Assembly (NCBI GenBank): GCA_963674685.2 | Contig: CAXXWT010000004.1 | Span: 124,001-188,000, forward strand | Origin: G963674685 sp963674685 | GTDB lineage: Bacteria > Lernaellota > Lernaellaia > JACKCT01 | Length of the DNA: 64,000 nucleotides | Direction of reading: 5' to 3' | Shown: positions 25,581 to 36,404 of the stretch, one piece after another | Layout: the number at the start of each line of letters is the position of its first letter | How positions within the stretch are numbered: position 1 is the first letter of the stretch | Position numbers and translations under genes: made by a program | Notes under the pieces: model-generated | Told to the model about the DNA's origin: nothing | Databases searched by the model: none | Seen by the model: the letters and a program-made list of their open reading frames with translations, nothing else

Positions 25581-27836
25581 TTACTCGCAGGCCTCGCCGG
25601 TGTCCTTCCAGGCCAGAGCCGTGCCCGCTCCTTCCGTGATGGAGCCTTGCGCGCGGCCGATCCAGTAGGTGCTGGAAAGCCCCTGCATGGGCCACATCAC
25701 CTTTCCTGCTTTACTGCCGTAGCTGCGTTCGAGCATCCATGGACCCATGGCGAACTGCATGGAACCGGGAACGCGCCATTTCATCGGCAGATAATCGACG
25801 GCGCGGGGCAGTTCGTCCTCGATCCAGCCGTCGGAGATGACGAAACCGTAAAGCTCCACTTCCTGCGTGCACAGGTCGATATCTTCCTGCGTCGGCCATT
25901 CAACCTCAAGGTCGAAATCATCCGGCGGATCGGAATGTAAAAGCACCGGATAGTTGCGGCGGGGATCGAATTTGTTTTCCGGCCCGGCCTGATACTGTTC
26001 GGTTCCGGCCAGAACGGCGACCATTTCATCGACGTAGTCATGCACGTACGGATCGATGTCCGTGTCCGCCATGTAGTCGTACATCACGCCGAAGAAGGCG
26101 TCGCCCGCGTTGTTGAGTTCTTTATCCTTGAACTCTTCCATGATCGCCGTGCCCATTTCGCTCCAGAAATCGGGATAATCCTCTTTATCGATCCGGGCCT
26201 GCACATTCCATAGCGAAGGATATAAAAGCGACGGCGCGAAAGTCGGGCGGCACCACTTGGGATTGTAAAAGGAGCCCATGGTGTTGACGACCGGCCAGTA
26301 TTCGATTTCCGACATCAGGTTGTCGAGAAATTCCAGGTATTGATCGTTGTTCGTCAGGTTATACGCCGCCAGCGCCCATTGCGTGAGATAAACGATGTCT
26401 CCGCCGCGAACGCTCGGCGCGATGATCCAGCCGATGGGCTGTTCGGCGTCTGTGCCGATGCGCTGGGACAGGGCCATGAATTTCGCGAGAAACTCCACCG
26501 CGTTGCCCGCGTCCAGTTCGTAGGTCGTGTCCGTGATTTCCATCGGCGGACCTTCGGGGCAGCTTGCGTCGAACAGATCCATATACTCCGGATTCGGCTG
26601 TTCCATGACGTAGCCGACAATCGTATCGATTTGCGTCAGGTCGATGTCGTCGTCGTCCAGCAGCAGCCTGCCGCCGGAAAGATAGAGGGTGATAAAGTCG
26701 CGCAAAACTGCGTTGGATTGCAGGTTGGTGATGCGCATTTTTTTCAGCCGGTTCAAAGTGCAGGGAATTTCCTGCTCCACCAGTCCGCGCAGACGCAGAC
26801 CTTGAGCGTCGTCGCCGGCCAGATCGTAAGCCAGCATGATTCCCGGCAGGCTGCGCACGTACATATCCAGCGACGGATCGCCCTGCCAGATCGGCGTGAC
26901 GTCGCGGTGCGTGCTTTCGACCTCGATGCCTTCAGTGTAATATGACGGCAGGCGCGTCAGCATTGCCTCGGAAATCGGATATTTGAAATGCCACGATCCC
27001 GGCTCCGAGTATGTTCCGACGGCCTTGCCGGGGTTTCCGATAGGGTAGACGCCGTCGTCGTTGAGCATGGCCCAGTGGCTGCGGGCTAAAAATCCGGGGA
27101 TTTCGTTGATTTCATAAAGGAACATCATGGAATCGAACTTATCGAGCATGCGCTCGTAATCCGCCTGCGTGCCGGTGCTTTTATATCGAGCCGCCGCCGA
27201 TCCCAGAGCCATGCCGGTCCAGCCGGAAGCGTCGCCGTAGCCGTTGTATCGCTGGAAAATCGCCGGATCGCTCCACTCTTCCTCGGGGGTGCCCGGATCG
27301 ACGGCGACCGTCGAGTACCGGTCGGAATGCTGACCTTCCATATTCAGATACAGATCGTAGTAACGGTCGTACCAGTACATCTGTTCCATCATGGGATCGG
27401 GATCCGAATCCCAGTCGTTTTCCGACGAGTCCCATATCTCGCAGCTGTGCTTCGTTTCATCGACGCAATTTGTTTCCTTGTAAACCGCGCAGGATGTCAG
27501 CGTGCCGGGAAGCACGGAATCGTCCGCCGCGGGCCAGATGGCCGTGAATCGCGGAACGTTGGCGTAGGGGACGGTGTCGTCGTCCGCGTCGTCATCCGCG
27601 TCGTCATTGACATCGTCGTCCGTGTCGTCGTTCAGATCATCGTCGATATCGTCATCGACGTCGTCATCCGCGTCGTCATCCGCGTCGTCGTCCGCGTCGT
27701 CGTCGGGCGAAGCCGTGTCGTCGTCCACGTCGGCCGCATCGTTGTCGTCGTCATCATCGTCGCCGCATCCGGCGAAAAATCCGTAAGCAAAAATGCAAAT
27801 AATCAGCGTCGACCAAATTAGAAGAGCTTTTTTCAT
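25581..27836 (-). CDS. Large Asp-rich lipoprotein, body unrecognised
   Basis: The 751-residue protein has a lipoprotein signal (FFAGCGDDD, Cys about 24) and a ~65-residue Asp tract. The remaining ~650 residues are rich in Trp, Tyr and helices: MEQMYWYDRYYDLYLNMEG, YNGYGDASGWTGMALGSAAA, VYLTQWALAAYNLTNNDQYLEFLDNL in parts, and YWIGRAQGSI near the end. The repeated helix-pair pattern with aromatic residues suggests an alpha/alpha-toroid, as in many carbohydrate-active proteins, but I see no certain catalytic motif. It is convergent with the Asp-rich gene at 24868. Confidence 0.8.
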   Translation of the reverse strand: MKKALLIWSTLIICIFAYGFFAGCGDDDDDDNDAADVDDDTASPDDDADDDADDDADDDVDDDIDDDLNDDTDDDVNDDADDDADDDTVPYANVPRFTAIWPAADDSVLPGTLTSCAVYKETNCVDETKHSCEIWDSSENDWDSDPDPMMEQMYWYDRYYDLYLNMEGQHSDRYSTVAVDPGTPEEEWSDPAIFQRYNGYGDASGWTGMALGSAAARYKSTGTQADYERMLDKFDSMMFLYEINEIPGFLARSHWAMLNDDGVYPIGNPGKAVGTYSEPGSWHFKYPISEAMLTRLPSYYTEGIEVESTHRDVTPIWQGDPSLDMYVRSLPGIMLAYDLAGDDAQGLRLRGLVEQEIPCTLNRLKKMRITNLQSNAVLRDFITLYLSGGRLLLDDDDIDLTQIDTIVGYVMEQPNPEYMDLFDASCPEGPPMEITDTTYELDAGNAVEFLAKFMALSQRIGTDAEQPIGWIIAPSVRGGDIVYLTQWALAAYNLTNNDQYLEFLDNLMSEIEYWPVVNTMGSFYNPKWCRPTFAPSLLYPSLWNVQARIDKEDYPDFWSEMGTAIMEEFKDKELNNAGDAFFGVMYDYMADTDIDPYVHDYVDEMVAVLAGTEQYQAGPENKFDPRRNYPVLLHSDPPDDFDLEVEWPTQEDIDLCTQEVELYGFVISDGWIEDELPRAVDYLPMKWRVPGSMQFAMGPWMLERSYGSKAGKVMWPMQGLSSTYWIGRAQGSITEGAGTALAWKDTGEACE

Positions 27837-28049
27837 GGGAAAATCCCGATCCTTTCAAAGTGCAACAACCTTATAAGGGTATCAAAGCACACGCATTGTC
27901 GCAATAAGAAAGCACTTTGAGTTGCGTTTAAGAGTTATGACGCAGTCTGCGCGAAGAGATGGGCCTGTGTCATAAAACGGAGTTTTGGTTCGTCTGTCGT
28001 TTTTGGGCCGGTTTGCGAATTCACTTTCATCCCGAGCAAGCGACGACTT

Positions 28050-28195
28050 TGTCATTCCGACCGGAGCTTTAGCGTAGTGGAGGAATCCCTTCAATGAGGC
28101 GCTGCCGCCTTGCCATGATGTACACAGTAAAATGATAAACTCGCATCGTTTAAGGGATTCCTCGACTCGTCCTGACGGACTCGCTCGGAATGACA
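28050..28195. repeat. MITE-like inverted repeat with GTCATTCCGA ends
   Basis: The left arm starts TGTCATTCCGA and ends GAGGAATCCCTT (28050-28091). The right arm is its inverse, AAGGGATTCCTC to TCGGAATGACA (28152-28195), with about 60 bases between. The arms agree at both ends and differ in the middle. Similar TCATTCCGA...GAGGAATCC elements are scattered in many bacterial genomes as non-coding mobile repeats. Confidence 0.6.
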
Positions 28196-28200
28196 GATTT

Positions 28201-28261
28201 GTCATTCACTCAAACGGTCATTCACTCAAACCGTCTCGTCACTCAGGCCGTCCCGTCACGC
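28201..28261. repeat. Short degenerate tandem array
   Basis: Four head-to-tail units lie side by side: GTCATTCACTCAAACG, GTCATTCACTCAAACC, GTCTCGTCACTCAGGCC and GTCCCGTCACGC. The first two differ at one base. It adjoins the inverted repeat directly and may be part of the same element. Confidence 0.55.
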
Positions 28262-28476
28262 GATATCGGAGTGAGAAGATTTTCCTTTGAAAAGCAGATT
28301 TGTAGACTGCGTACTACAATTTTCTCCCCATTTTCTTCGGGGATCCGTAAAAACCCGGTTTCATGACGTAGGCCCCGAACCGATTTATTGTTTGACCTTA
28401 TGCATGTTTATTTGTTAACGGTATTAAAAGCAACGCAAGAAAAGAAAAAACAAAATTCAATTGGAGGGAAAAGCTT

Positions 28477-28869
28477 ATGACGAAAGTTGTCAAAGCCAAG
28501 GAATTCATCGTTAATTTGAAAGACACTCCCGGCGCGGGCGCCGCGGTTTTTCGCGCGCTGGCCGACGCGAAAGTCAACCTCGTTTCCATGTGCGGGTACG
28601 GCGACGGAAAAGGAGCCCAGTTGCTGTTTGTCAGCGGCGACTACGTAAAAGCCAAAGACGCGTTGAAGAAAGCGAAAATCAAATCCAAGGCAAAAGATGT
28701 GCTTTTAGTGGATTTGAATAACAAGGCCGGCGCCGTCGCGGAAGTGACGGAAAAACTGGCGGCGAAAAACATCAATCTCGAATACGCCTACGCCACGACC
28801 AGCGGGCGAAACGCCATGGCGGTCTTCCGCGTGGCCGGCCCCGCCAAAGCCCTCAAAGCCTTGGGCTGA
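28477..28869 (+). CDS. Tandem ACT-domain protein
   Basis: The 130-residue protein is almost entirely two ACT repeats: residues about 7-68 (EFIVNLKDTPGAGAAVFRAL, then KVNLVSMCGYG) and 70-130 (VLLVDLNNKAGAVAEVTEKL, then NINLEYAYATTSG). ACT domains sense amino acids or other small ligands. Stand-alone double-ACT proteins of this size are common regulators of unknown target. TGGAGGG precedes the ATG, and a strong terminator follows, so it is monocistronic. Confidence 0.88.
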   Translation: MTKVVKAKEFIVNLKDTPGAGAAVFRALADAKVNLVSMCGYGDGKGAQLLFVSGDYVKAKDALKKAKIKSKAKDVLLVDLNNKAGAVAEVTEKLAAKNINLEYAYATTSGRNAMAVFRVAGPAKALKALG

Positions 28870-28898
28870 ACGTAAATTATTTCCTAGCGAACATTGCC

Positions 28899-28928
28899 TC
28901 CGGCGTCGAGTGGCGCCGGATGTTTTTA
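28899..28928 (+). terminator. Rho-independent terminator after the ACT gene
   Basis: TCCGGCG (28899-28905) pairs with CGCCGGA (28914-28920) around an 8-base loop, followed by TGTTTTTA. Confidence 0.75.
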
Positions 28929-28950
28929 TCGCCAAATCACCTGACTTTCA

Positions 28951-29961
28951 TTAACGACAAGACCGGGCGACTTCCTGCCTGGCGCGTACGCCGACTTCCG
29001 CGATGGCTTTATCGAAAATATCCGCGGTGTAAAGCGTGGCGAGATCGGAGCGTTTATTAAGCTTGACGATGTCCGGGGAAACGGCGACGCGGTCTTTTTC
29101 AAAAAGGACGGCCACGGTGGACGAGCCGGGGGCGAAGTAACCCAGCGGGGCGCCGCGTTTGACGCGCAGGCCGATTTGCGGCGAATGCGGATCGTCGTAG
29201 TAATTTTCGCAATAGGAAAGGGCGATGCCGCCGATCACCTGCGCGGCGACGGGAATCACCGCCACGCATCCCAGCCCCGCGCCGCTTCCCTCGTCGGAAT
29301 CGATGATTACGACCTGCCGGGCGTTTTTCGATAAGACGCCGCTCACAGAGCGAATCGCGCGGGGATTGACGCTGTAATAATGCCCGTCGAGCAAATAACA
29401 ATCCTCGACGACGCCCGCCGTCGGCGTATGAAACCAGTGATAATCCGGCGGCGCCAGGCGAAAGATCAGGCAGATTCCGCCGTCGAACTTTTCCACCCAT
29501 TTTTCCCGCCGGCCTAAAAACTCAGGCAGATCGAAAAAGCGGTTTTTCACGTAGATCGAACTGCCTGCGCGCATGTCAAACGCGATGAGCTTGGCGTCGG
29601 CGCAACTCACGGCGATCTTTTCATCTTCCGGCATGGGGCGGTGTTTTTCGTAATCGATTTTGCGCAGGAAAAGTTGCGTGCGGGTTTTTAACCGCGTCGG
29701 ATCACCCAACACGTCGCCCAACTCGATTCCGTTGGCCCGCGCAAATCCGGCAACGTCGTTTTTGATAAACGGCGCGTAAAAAACCAGCCAGGCCAAAAGT
29801 TTCGTCATCCATTTGCCGGTCAACGCATCGCGCAAGCCGGGCCACTTGCGCCCCGCGTCCTCGTACAGCCAGCGGATGAAACGGTCCCCGGCCACGGGCT
29901 CGCTGACGACGGCTTGCGTCAGGCGGTCAATGTATTGATGAGGCGCTTTTGTTTTTGCCAT
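28951..29961 (-). CDS. Phosphatidylserine decarboxylase-like protein
   Basis: This 336-residue protein has the type-II phosphatidylserine decarboxylase layout: an N-terminal helical region, the catalytic-site stretch RLAPPDYHWFHTPTAGVVED (about residues 165-185), SVNPRAIRS, and a C-terminal G-YFAPGSSTVAVLFEK. In the family the chain cuts itself before the Ser of the (L/G)G-S-(T/S) motif to make the pyruvoyl group; PGSS fits that position. The product would be phosphatidylethanolamine, or a related decarboxylation. Start ATG. It is convergent with the ACT gene across the terminator. Confidence 0.85.
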   Translation of the reverse strand: MAKTKAPHQYIDRLTQAVVSEPVAGDRFIRWLYEDAGRKWPGLRDALTGKWMTKLLAWLVFYAPFIKNDVAGFARANGIELGDVLGDPTRLKTRTQLFLRKIDYEKHRPMPEDEKIAVSCADAKLIAFDMRAGSSIYVKNRFFDLPEFLGRREKWVEKFDGGICLIFRLAPPDYHWFHTPTAGVVEDCYLLDGHYYSVNPRAIRSVSGVLSKNARQVVIIDSDEGSGAGLGCVAVIPVAAQVIGGIALSYCENYYDDPHSPQIGLRVKRGAPLGYFAPGSSTVAVLFEKDRVAVSPDIVKLNKRSDLATLYTADIFDKAIAEVGVRARQEVARSCR

Positions 29962-30158
29962 GATTAGCCCCGCGCGTTAGCTTGTGGTTAATGTAAACCG
30001 TGCGCGGGCCGGGAGCAAGTTCGCGCAACCGGTCTTCTTGGAATCCGAAACTATGTCTATATATCTCCGAAACTGAAATCAAAAATCGACATGAGCGTAA
30101 TTTCAGGTTAAATTCGAGGAAACTCATTCGGGTCATCCTCGATGGCTGATGTGAGAAA

Positions 30159-31556
30159 ATGACGCAAGACACAATACCGGCATACTTGAGGGGTGGATCG
30201 GCGCGGAAAAAGCCGCCGAAAAAAGGCAGGCGCACCTGGCTCCTGGAGGTATTTTTTGCGGCGGCGTGCGTTTACTTCAGCGCTCTTCTGTATTTCAATA
30301 AAATTCATACCGGGCCGATTTTCATACTTGTTTGCCTCCTGGCTCTTTTCAGCGGAGCTTTTATCGAACTGAAAGTCGGCCGACGCTTTTCCGTTTTTGC
30401 GTACCCGGCGATCATCCTGGCTTTCCGATTCACTTTCTATGCGTTTTTCGGCGTACTTTTCGGGCAGTGGTGGAACATTGCCCTTTCCGCGCTGTCGGTT
30501 ATTGCGGTTTATTTGGGCATGAAATGGTTGTCGGGCAGCGGGTTCGGCGCGACGCTGGCGGCCTTTGTCTTCGCATTGGCTCTGCCTTCCGGCGTATTTA
30601 TGGTGCAAATGTCTTTTGATCGGGAAGGGAGTTGCGCCCTAGAGAGCGACGACGTCCTGAGCATGGGCGGAACCCTTTGGGATAAACCCGGATCATACGC
30701 CCTGACCTGCGACATGGACGGCCGGTCGGTCTTCGCCAGTTTTCCGAAGGATAAAACAATCAACAGAATTTACGACACGGAAAATCCCGAAGCGGATATG
30801 ATGCCGAAGATTGATTCGGCCTATGTCATGGAATTGGAGCCGGATTATCATAAGCTGACGATCCTGATGCAAAACAGCCGGGAGCTGAATTTTTACAGAT
30901 CGCAAAATATGGAATTATTGAGAAGCTTTTCCACGCAAAAGCATCACTGCGATTTACCGATAGCCATCGCCAAGGATCAGACGCTGGACAATACGCTGGT
31001 GTTGTGCAGAGACAAAGGGCGCATGATTTTTGCCGATATGTCCAGCCGGAATAATATGTGGAATGTCGACGACGTTGCCTCCATGCCCTCCGGTCTGGCG
31101 GTCAGCAATTATATGGAAAGGGCCTACGTGACCGATCTTTTCGGTTCCAGCCTGAGACTCGTCGATCTGGCGACCCATTACCCGGTGGCCAAAATCCACA
31201 CGGGTTTTTCCTCGTCGGGGATCGTGGCTTCTTCCGACGGCCGTTCGCTTTTTATCGGAAGACCCATCAGCGGGCGCGTCGAGATTTACGACGTCGACAG
31301 GCTTGAAAGAAAGCATTTCCGTTATCTCATGCGCGGCGTCGATATGCTGCGGGGAGACGACGAAGGCCGGTATATATTCGCCGCCTCCAGAATCCGGGGG
31401 ACGGCGGCTGTTTGGGACATCTCCGCCGAGGTGGCGTATGGCCCTTATAAAATCGGCAGACCCATCAATGATATAGAGTATTGCAGCGTTTCAAAGCGGC
31501 TGTACATTTCCACTCCCTGCGCCATTCGTTATCTGAACGTGCTCATGTTGAAATGA
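30159..31556 (+). CDS. Membrane-anchored beta-propeller-like protein
   Basis: An N-terminal basic segment (GGSARKKPPKKGRR) precedes about five hydrophobic helices (residues 25-150). The remaining ~300 residues look like an outward-facing seven-blade propeller of the YncE/WD type: GLAVSNYMERAYVTDLFGSS, LRLVDLATHYPVAKIHTG, VASSDGRSLFIGRP and EIYDVDRLERK show the blade pattern. Partners and function are unknown. It is divergent from the decarboxylase gene at 28951 and precedes the lipoprotein at 31639. Confidence 0.75.
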   Translation: MTQDTIPAYLRGGSARKKPPKKGRRTWLLEVFFAAACVYFSALLYFNKIHTGPIFILVCLLALFSGAFIELKVGRRFSVFAYPAIILAFRFTFYAFFGVLFGQWWNIALSALSVIAVYLGMKWLSGSGFGATLAAFVFALALPSGVFMVQMSFDREGSCALESDDVLSMGGTLWDKPGSYALTCDMDGRSVFASFPKDKTINRIYDTENPEADMMPKIDSAYVMELEPDYHKLTILMQNSRELNFYRSQNMELLRSFSTQKHHCDLPIAIAKDQTLDNTLVLCRDKGRMIFADMSSRNNMWNVDDVASMPSGLAVSNYMERAYVTDLFGSSLRLVDLATHYPVAKIHTGFSSSGIVASSDGRSLFIGRPISGRVEIYDVDRLERKHFRYLMRGVDMLRGDDEGRYIFAASRIRGTAAVWDISAEVAYGPYKIGRPINDIEYCSVSKRLYISTPCAIRYLNVLMLK

Positions 31557-31557
31557 G

Positions 31558-31586
31558 TTGAAACACAATCGGATTCAAGTTAATAT
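31558..31586 (+). promoter_or_regulatory. Promoter for the Asp-rich lipoprotein at 31639
   Basis: TTGAAA (31558-31563) and TAATAT (31581-31586) are spaced by 17 bases. The next start codon is about 50 bases downstream with AAGGAG in front, so this lipoprotein gene is independently transcribed despite following another gene on the same strand. Confidence 0.6.
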
Positions 31587-31638
31587 CCGCGTGTGGCAAC
31601 TTTGATGAATACTTGAAATCCTCTTTAAGGAGTGGATC

Positions 31639-32385
31639 ATGAACACAAAATGGTTGATTGGGTTATTTATCGCTTTATGCGCCTGCTGCATGGTCGCTTT
31701 CATGGCCTGCGGCGACGATGACGACGACAATGACGACGACGGCAACCAACTCGGCTCCATCCTCGGCATGGTCAGGCACTTCGTCAGCGGCGACGCCGTC
31801 GAGAACGCCACGATTAAAGCCATGATTTCCGAGAAGGGCTGGAGCGAAACGGAATCCAACGAGTACGGAGTGTTCGAACTCACGGACACCCCGGCGGGAA
31901 GCCGCATCTATCTCGAATTTGAAAAGAGCGGCTGGTGCTCCATGAGCCTTTGGGTGGATACGGGCGACGTGGATCACTCGGGCCAGATTACCGATACGAT
32001 CATTGACGCCATTCCGGCCGACAGCACCTGGACGATTACCGTTCGCGACGAGATGGGCGATCCTCTTTCCGGAGTCGAGGTCAGCGTATCGCCCACGACC
32101 TACGCGGCGCCCCCCGTTACGAAGGAAACCGACGGAATGGGCGACGTGAAATTCAGCGTCGGCATTTTTCAGAGTTATCTGGCCCAGATCATGAACCAGG
32201 AAATTCACGGCGACGAGTACTACTCCGCCAGCGCGCAAACGACCGTTGACTCAAGCTCTGAAACATCCACGATTTACATGCTGCCCGTCGAAACCGGCGA
32301 CGACGATGACGATGACGATGACGCGTGGGGCGACGACGATGTCTGGGACGATGACGCGTGGGATGACGACGCGTGGTGGGATTGA
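31639..32385 (+). CDS. Lipoprotein with carboxypeptidase-regulatory-like domains and acidic ends
   Basis: The signal peptide ends VAFMACGDDD. A short Asp tract precedes two beta-sandwich segments of the carboxypeptidase-regulatory-like (CarboxypepD_reg) kind: GSILGMVRHFVSGDAVENAT, ETESNEYGVFELTDTPAGSR, and again DPLSGVEVSVSP with TDGMGDVKFSVG. The C-terminus is a second acidic tail (DDDDDDDAWGDDDVWDDDAW) that mixes Trp with Asp, unlike the other stalks. It is probably a surface adhesion or stalk protein. It has its own promoter and terminator. Confidence 0.8.
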   Translation: MNTKWLIGLFIALCACCMVAFMACGDDDDDNDDDGNQLGSILGMVRHFVSGDAVENATIKAMISEKGWSETESNEYGVFELTDTPAGSRIYLEFEKSGWCSMSLWVDTGDVDHSGQITDTIIDAIPADSTWTITVRDEMGDPLSGVEVSVSPTTYAAPPVTKETDGMGDVKFSVGIFQSYLAQIMNQEIHGDEYYSASAQTTVDSSSETSTIYMLPVETGDDDDDDDDAWGDDDVWDDDAWDDDAWWD

Positions 32386-32415
32386 TCCCATAGTAAAAGC
32401 CGATTGAAACATACG

Positions 32416-32453
32416 GCGGCGAAGCATCTTCGGATCCTTCGCCGCTTTGTTTT
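32416..32453 (+). terminator. Rho-independent terminator after the lipoprotein at 31639
   Basis: GCGGCGAAG (32416-32424) pairs with CTTCGCCGC (32437-32445) around a 12-base loop, followed by TTTGTTTT. It also lies just past the stop of the convergent folP gene. Confidence 0.7.
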
Positions 32454-32462
32454 CAAAGTGGA

Positions 32463-33304
32463 TTACGCTTCGCGGATCGCCCGGGCGGTTTGCAGCGCGA
32501 TGACGGCTTGCTTGACATCGTGTACGCGATGGATGCGCGCTCCGTTCCGGTCGGCTTCCAGCGTGGCGGCGATGGTCTCTTCGATCCTTTCGGACGCGTC
32601 GCGGCCCGTGATGATCCCGAGGAAGCTTTTGCGTGAAAGGCCCATGAGAACAGGCCGCCCCAGTTTTAAGAGAAAATCCAGCCGCTTGATGATAAGCATG
32701 TTCTGCTCGGCGCTTTTGCCGAATCCGATTCCCGGATCCACGGCGATCCGCTCCGGTTTGACGCCCGCTTTGAGCGCCGCGTCGATTCCGGCCTGCAGAT
32801 GCGCGCTGATCTCGTTGAAAAGATCGTCGTAATGCGTGTCTTTCTGCATGGTTCTTGGAGTGCCGCGCATGTGCATGAGAACGAGTCCCGCGTCGTTTTC
32901 CGCGGCCACGGACGCGATATCCGGGTCCAGTTTGAGGCCGCTGATATCGTTGACGATGCACGCTCCCGCCTTGAGGGCCTCTTCGGCGACGCGGGCTTTG
33001 GTGGTGTCGATGCTGATGGGCAGGCCGGTCTTTTCGGCCAGTTGCCTGATGACGGGAATAACGCGGTCCAGTTCCTCGCCGATGCTCACGTCTTCGGCGC
33101 CGGGCCGCGTGGATTCGCCGCCGATGTCGAGAATGTCCGCGCCCTGGCGGGCCATTTCCAGGCCGTGCGCCGCGGCGTCATCGGTTTTTTGAAACAATCC
33201 ATGTTCGGAAAAGGAATCGGGCGTAACGTTGCAGATTCCCATGACAAGGCTCTTGACGCGCACATCGAAGTGAAAGCCTCTGCCGGCCCAAATATCGGAT
33301 TCCG

Positions 33305-33308
<4 letters not shown>
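32463..33308 (-). CDS. folP: Dihydropteroate synthase
   Basis: The enzyme condenses p-aminobenzoate with dihydropterin pyrophosphate in folate synthesis. The signatures are intact: MGICNVTPDSFSEHG (residues about 22-36), DILDIGGESTRPGA, the strand SIDTTKARVAEEAL, and the later DPGIGFGKSAEQN and SRKSFLG. The length of 281 is typical. It overlaps the end of ftsH by four bases (ATGA), so the two are translated together, an arrangement known from several bacterial lineages. Confidence 0.95.
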
Positions 33309-35350
<2,042 letters not shown>

Positions 35351-35466
35351 AAATCATTTCTCCCGAATAGAGTTTTCCCATCGCGCCAATGAAATGAATT
35401 CATAACGCGACAAGTGTGACTGATGCAATATAACACTTCGCGGCCTTTACTCAAGGCAAAGCCGCA

Positions 35467-36309
35467 TTATTTCGTAATAGCGTCCAGTTCCGCGGCGATT
35501 TCCTCGACGGTCCAGGGCTGATCCTTGGTGACGCCATCGGTCGTGACCATCTTGTATTCAAAGATTTTTCCGCCCTGGATTCCGTAGATCTTGCCCGTCA
35601 GTTTGTCGGCCAGGCTGGAGGCCAGAAAAACCGCCAGAGGCGAAATGAAGGCAGGGCTCAACATTTTTTCCACTTCCGGCGCCTGGAACATGGGCAGATC
35701 GTCGGTCAGTCTCGTATAGGCGACGGGCGCGATGCAGTTGCAGGAAATGCCGTATTTCTGTCCCTCGATGGCGACGACGCGCGTGAATCCCGCAATTCCG
35801 GCCTTGGCGGAAGCGTAATTCGCCTGTCCGAAGTTGCCGATCAGGCCCGCCAGGGACGAGGTGTTGATGATTTTGCCCCCGGTTCCCTGCTCGCGCATGG
35901 CTTTGAAGGCGGGCTGGGCGCAGGCGAACGTGCCCTTGAGGTGCACGGCCAGAACCAGATCCCAATCCGCTTCTTCCATCTTGGCCATGGTCTTGTCGCG
36001 CAGGATGCCCGCGTTGTTGACCAGGATGTCGATTTTCCCGAACGTGTCGACGGCCGTGGCGATAATCGAACGGCCTCCCTCCATGGTCGCGACCGAGTCG
36101 AAGTTTGGAACGGCCTCGCCGCCGGCGGCTTTGATTTCCTCGCAGACTTTCACGGCCAGCGCATCGCTTCCGCCGCCGCCGTCTCTGCTTCCGCCCAGGT
36201 CGTTGACCACGACCTTTGCGCCTTCTTTGGCGAAATCCAAAGCATATTCCCGGCCGATGCCGCCGCCGGCGCCCGTAATCACCGCGACTTTTCCGTCAAG
36301 AAGTCCCAT
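35467..36309 (-). CDS. Short-chain dehydrogenase, 3-hydroxyacyl-CoA type
   Basis: The classical SDR motifs are in place: GAGGGIGREYALDFA (cofactor, residues 14-28), NNAGI near 95, active-site Ser in INTSSLAG and YASAKAG (YxxxK). The extended VVNDLGGSRDGGGGS segment after the second strand, with DSVAT further on, is what I expect of the hydroxyacyl-CoA dehydrogenase part of peroxisomal multifunctional enzyme type 2 and its bacterial relatives. It probably uses NAD+ and works in fatty-acid breakdown, though no partner hydratase is nearby. Confidence 0.9.
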   Translation of the reverse strand: MGLLDGKVAVITGAGGGIGREYALDFAKEGAKVVVNDLGGSRDGGGGSDALAVKVCEEIKAAGGEAVPNFDSVATMEGGRSIIATAVDTFGKIDILVNNAGILRDKTMAKMEEADWDLVLAVHLKGTFACAQPAFKAMREQGTGGKIINTSSLAGLIGNFGQANYASAKAGIAGFTRVVAIEGQKYGISCNCIAPVAYTRLTDDLPMFQAPEVEKMLSPAFISPLAVFLASSLADKLTGKIYGIQGGKIFEYKMVTTDGVTKDQPWTVEEIAAELDAITK

Positions 36310-36404
36310 GTCATCCCCCTTCGTGCGTTGTATGGATTTTTATCTTAAGTGACCGGCAGCCCAATTCGCCTCCGGGCTGAATCGGATTATCGATCGCCCC
36401 CCGG

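Larger units (their letters stand above)
27837..28476. other. 640-base intergenic region filled with repeats
   Basis: No gene is convincing here; the longest frame (27882-28205, minus) runs through the inverted repeat. The region contains a MITE-like inverted repeat (28050-28195), a tandem array (28201-28261), and AT-rich DNA before the ACT gene that must hold its promoter. Confidence 0.6.

Noticed and set aside
27327..27821. Long plus-strand reading frame rich in Val/Ile (VVIRVVIDIVV type)
   Set aside because: It is the antisense shadow of the Asp tract of the gene at 25581. Similar Val- or Ser-rich frames lie opposite every Asp tract in the window.
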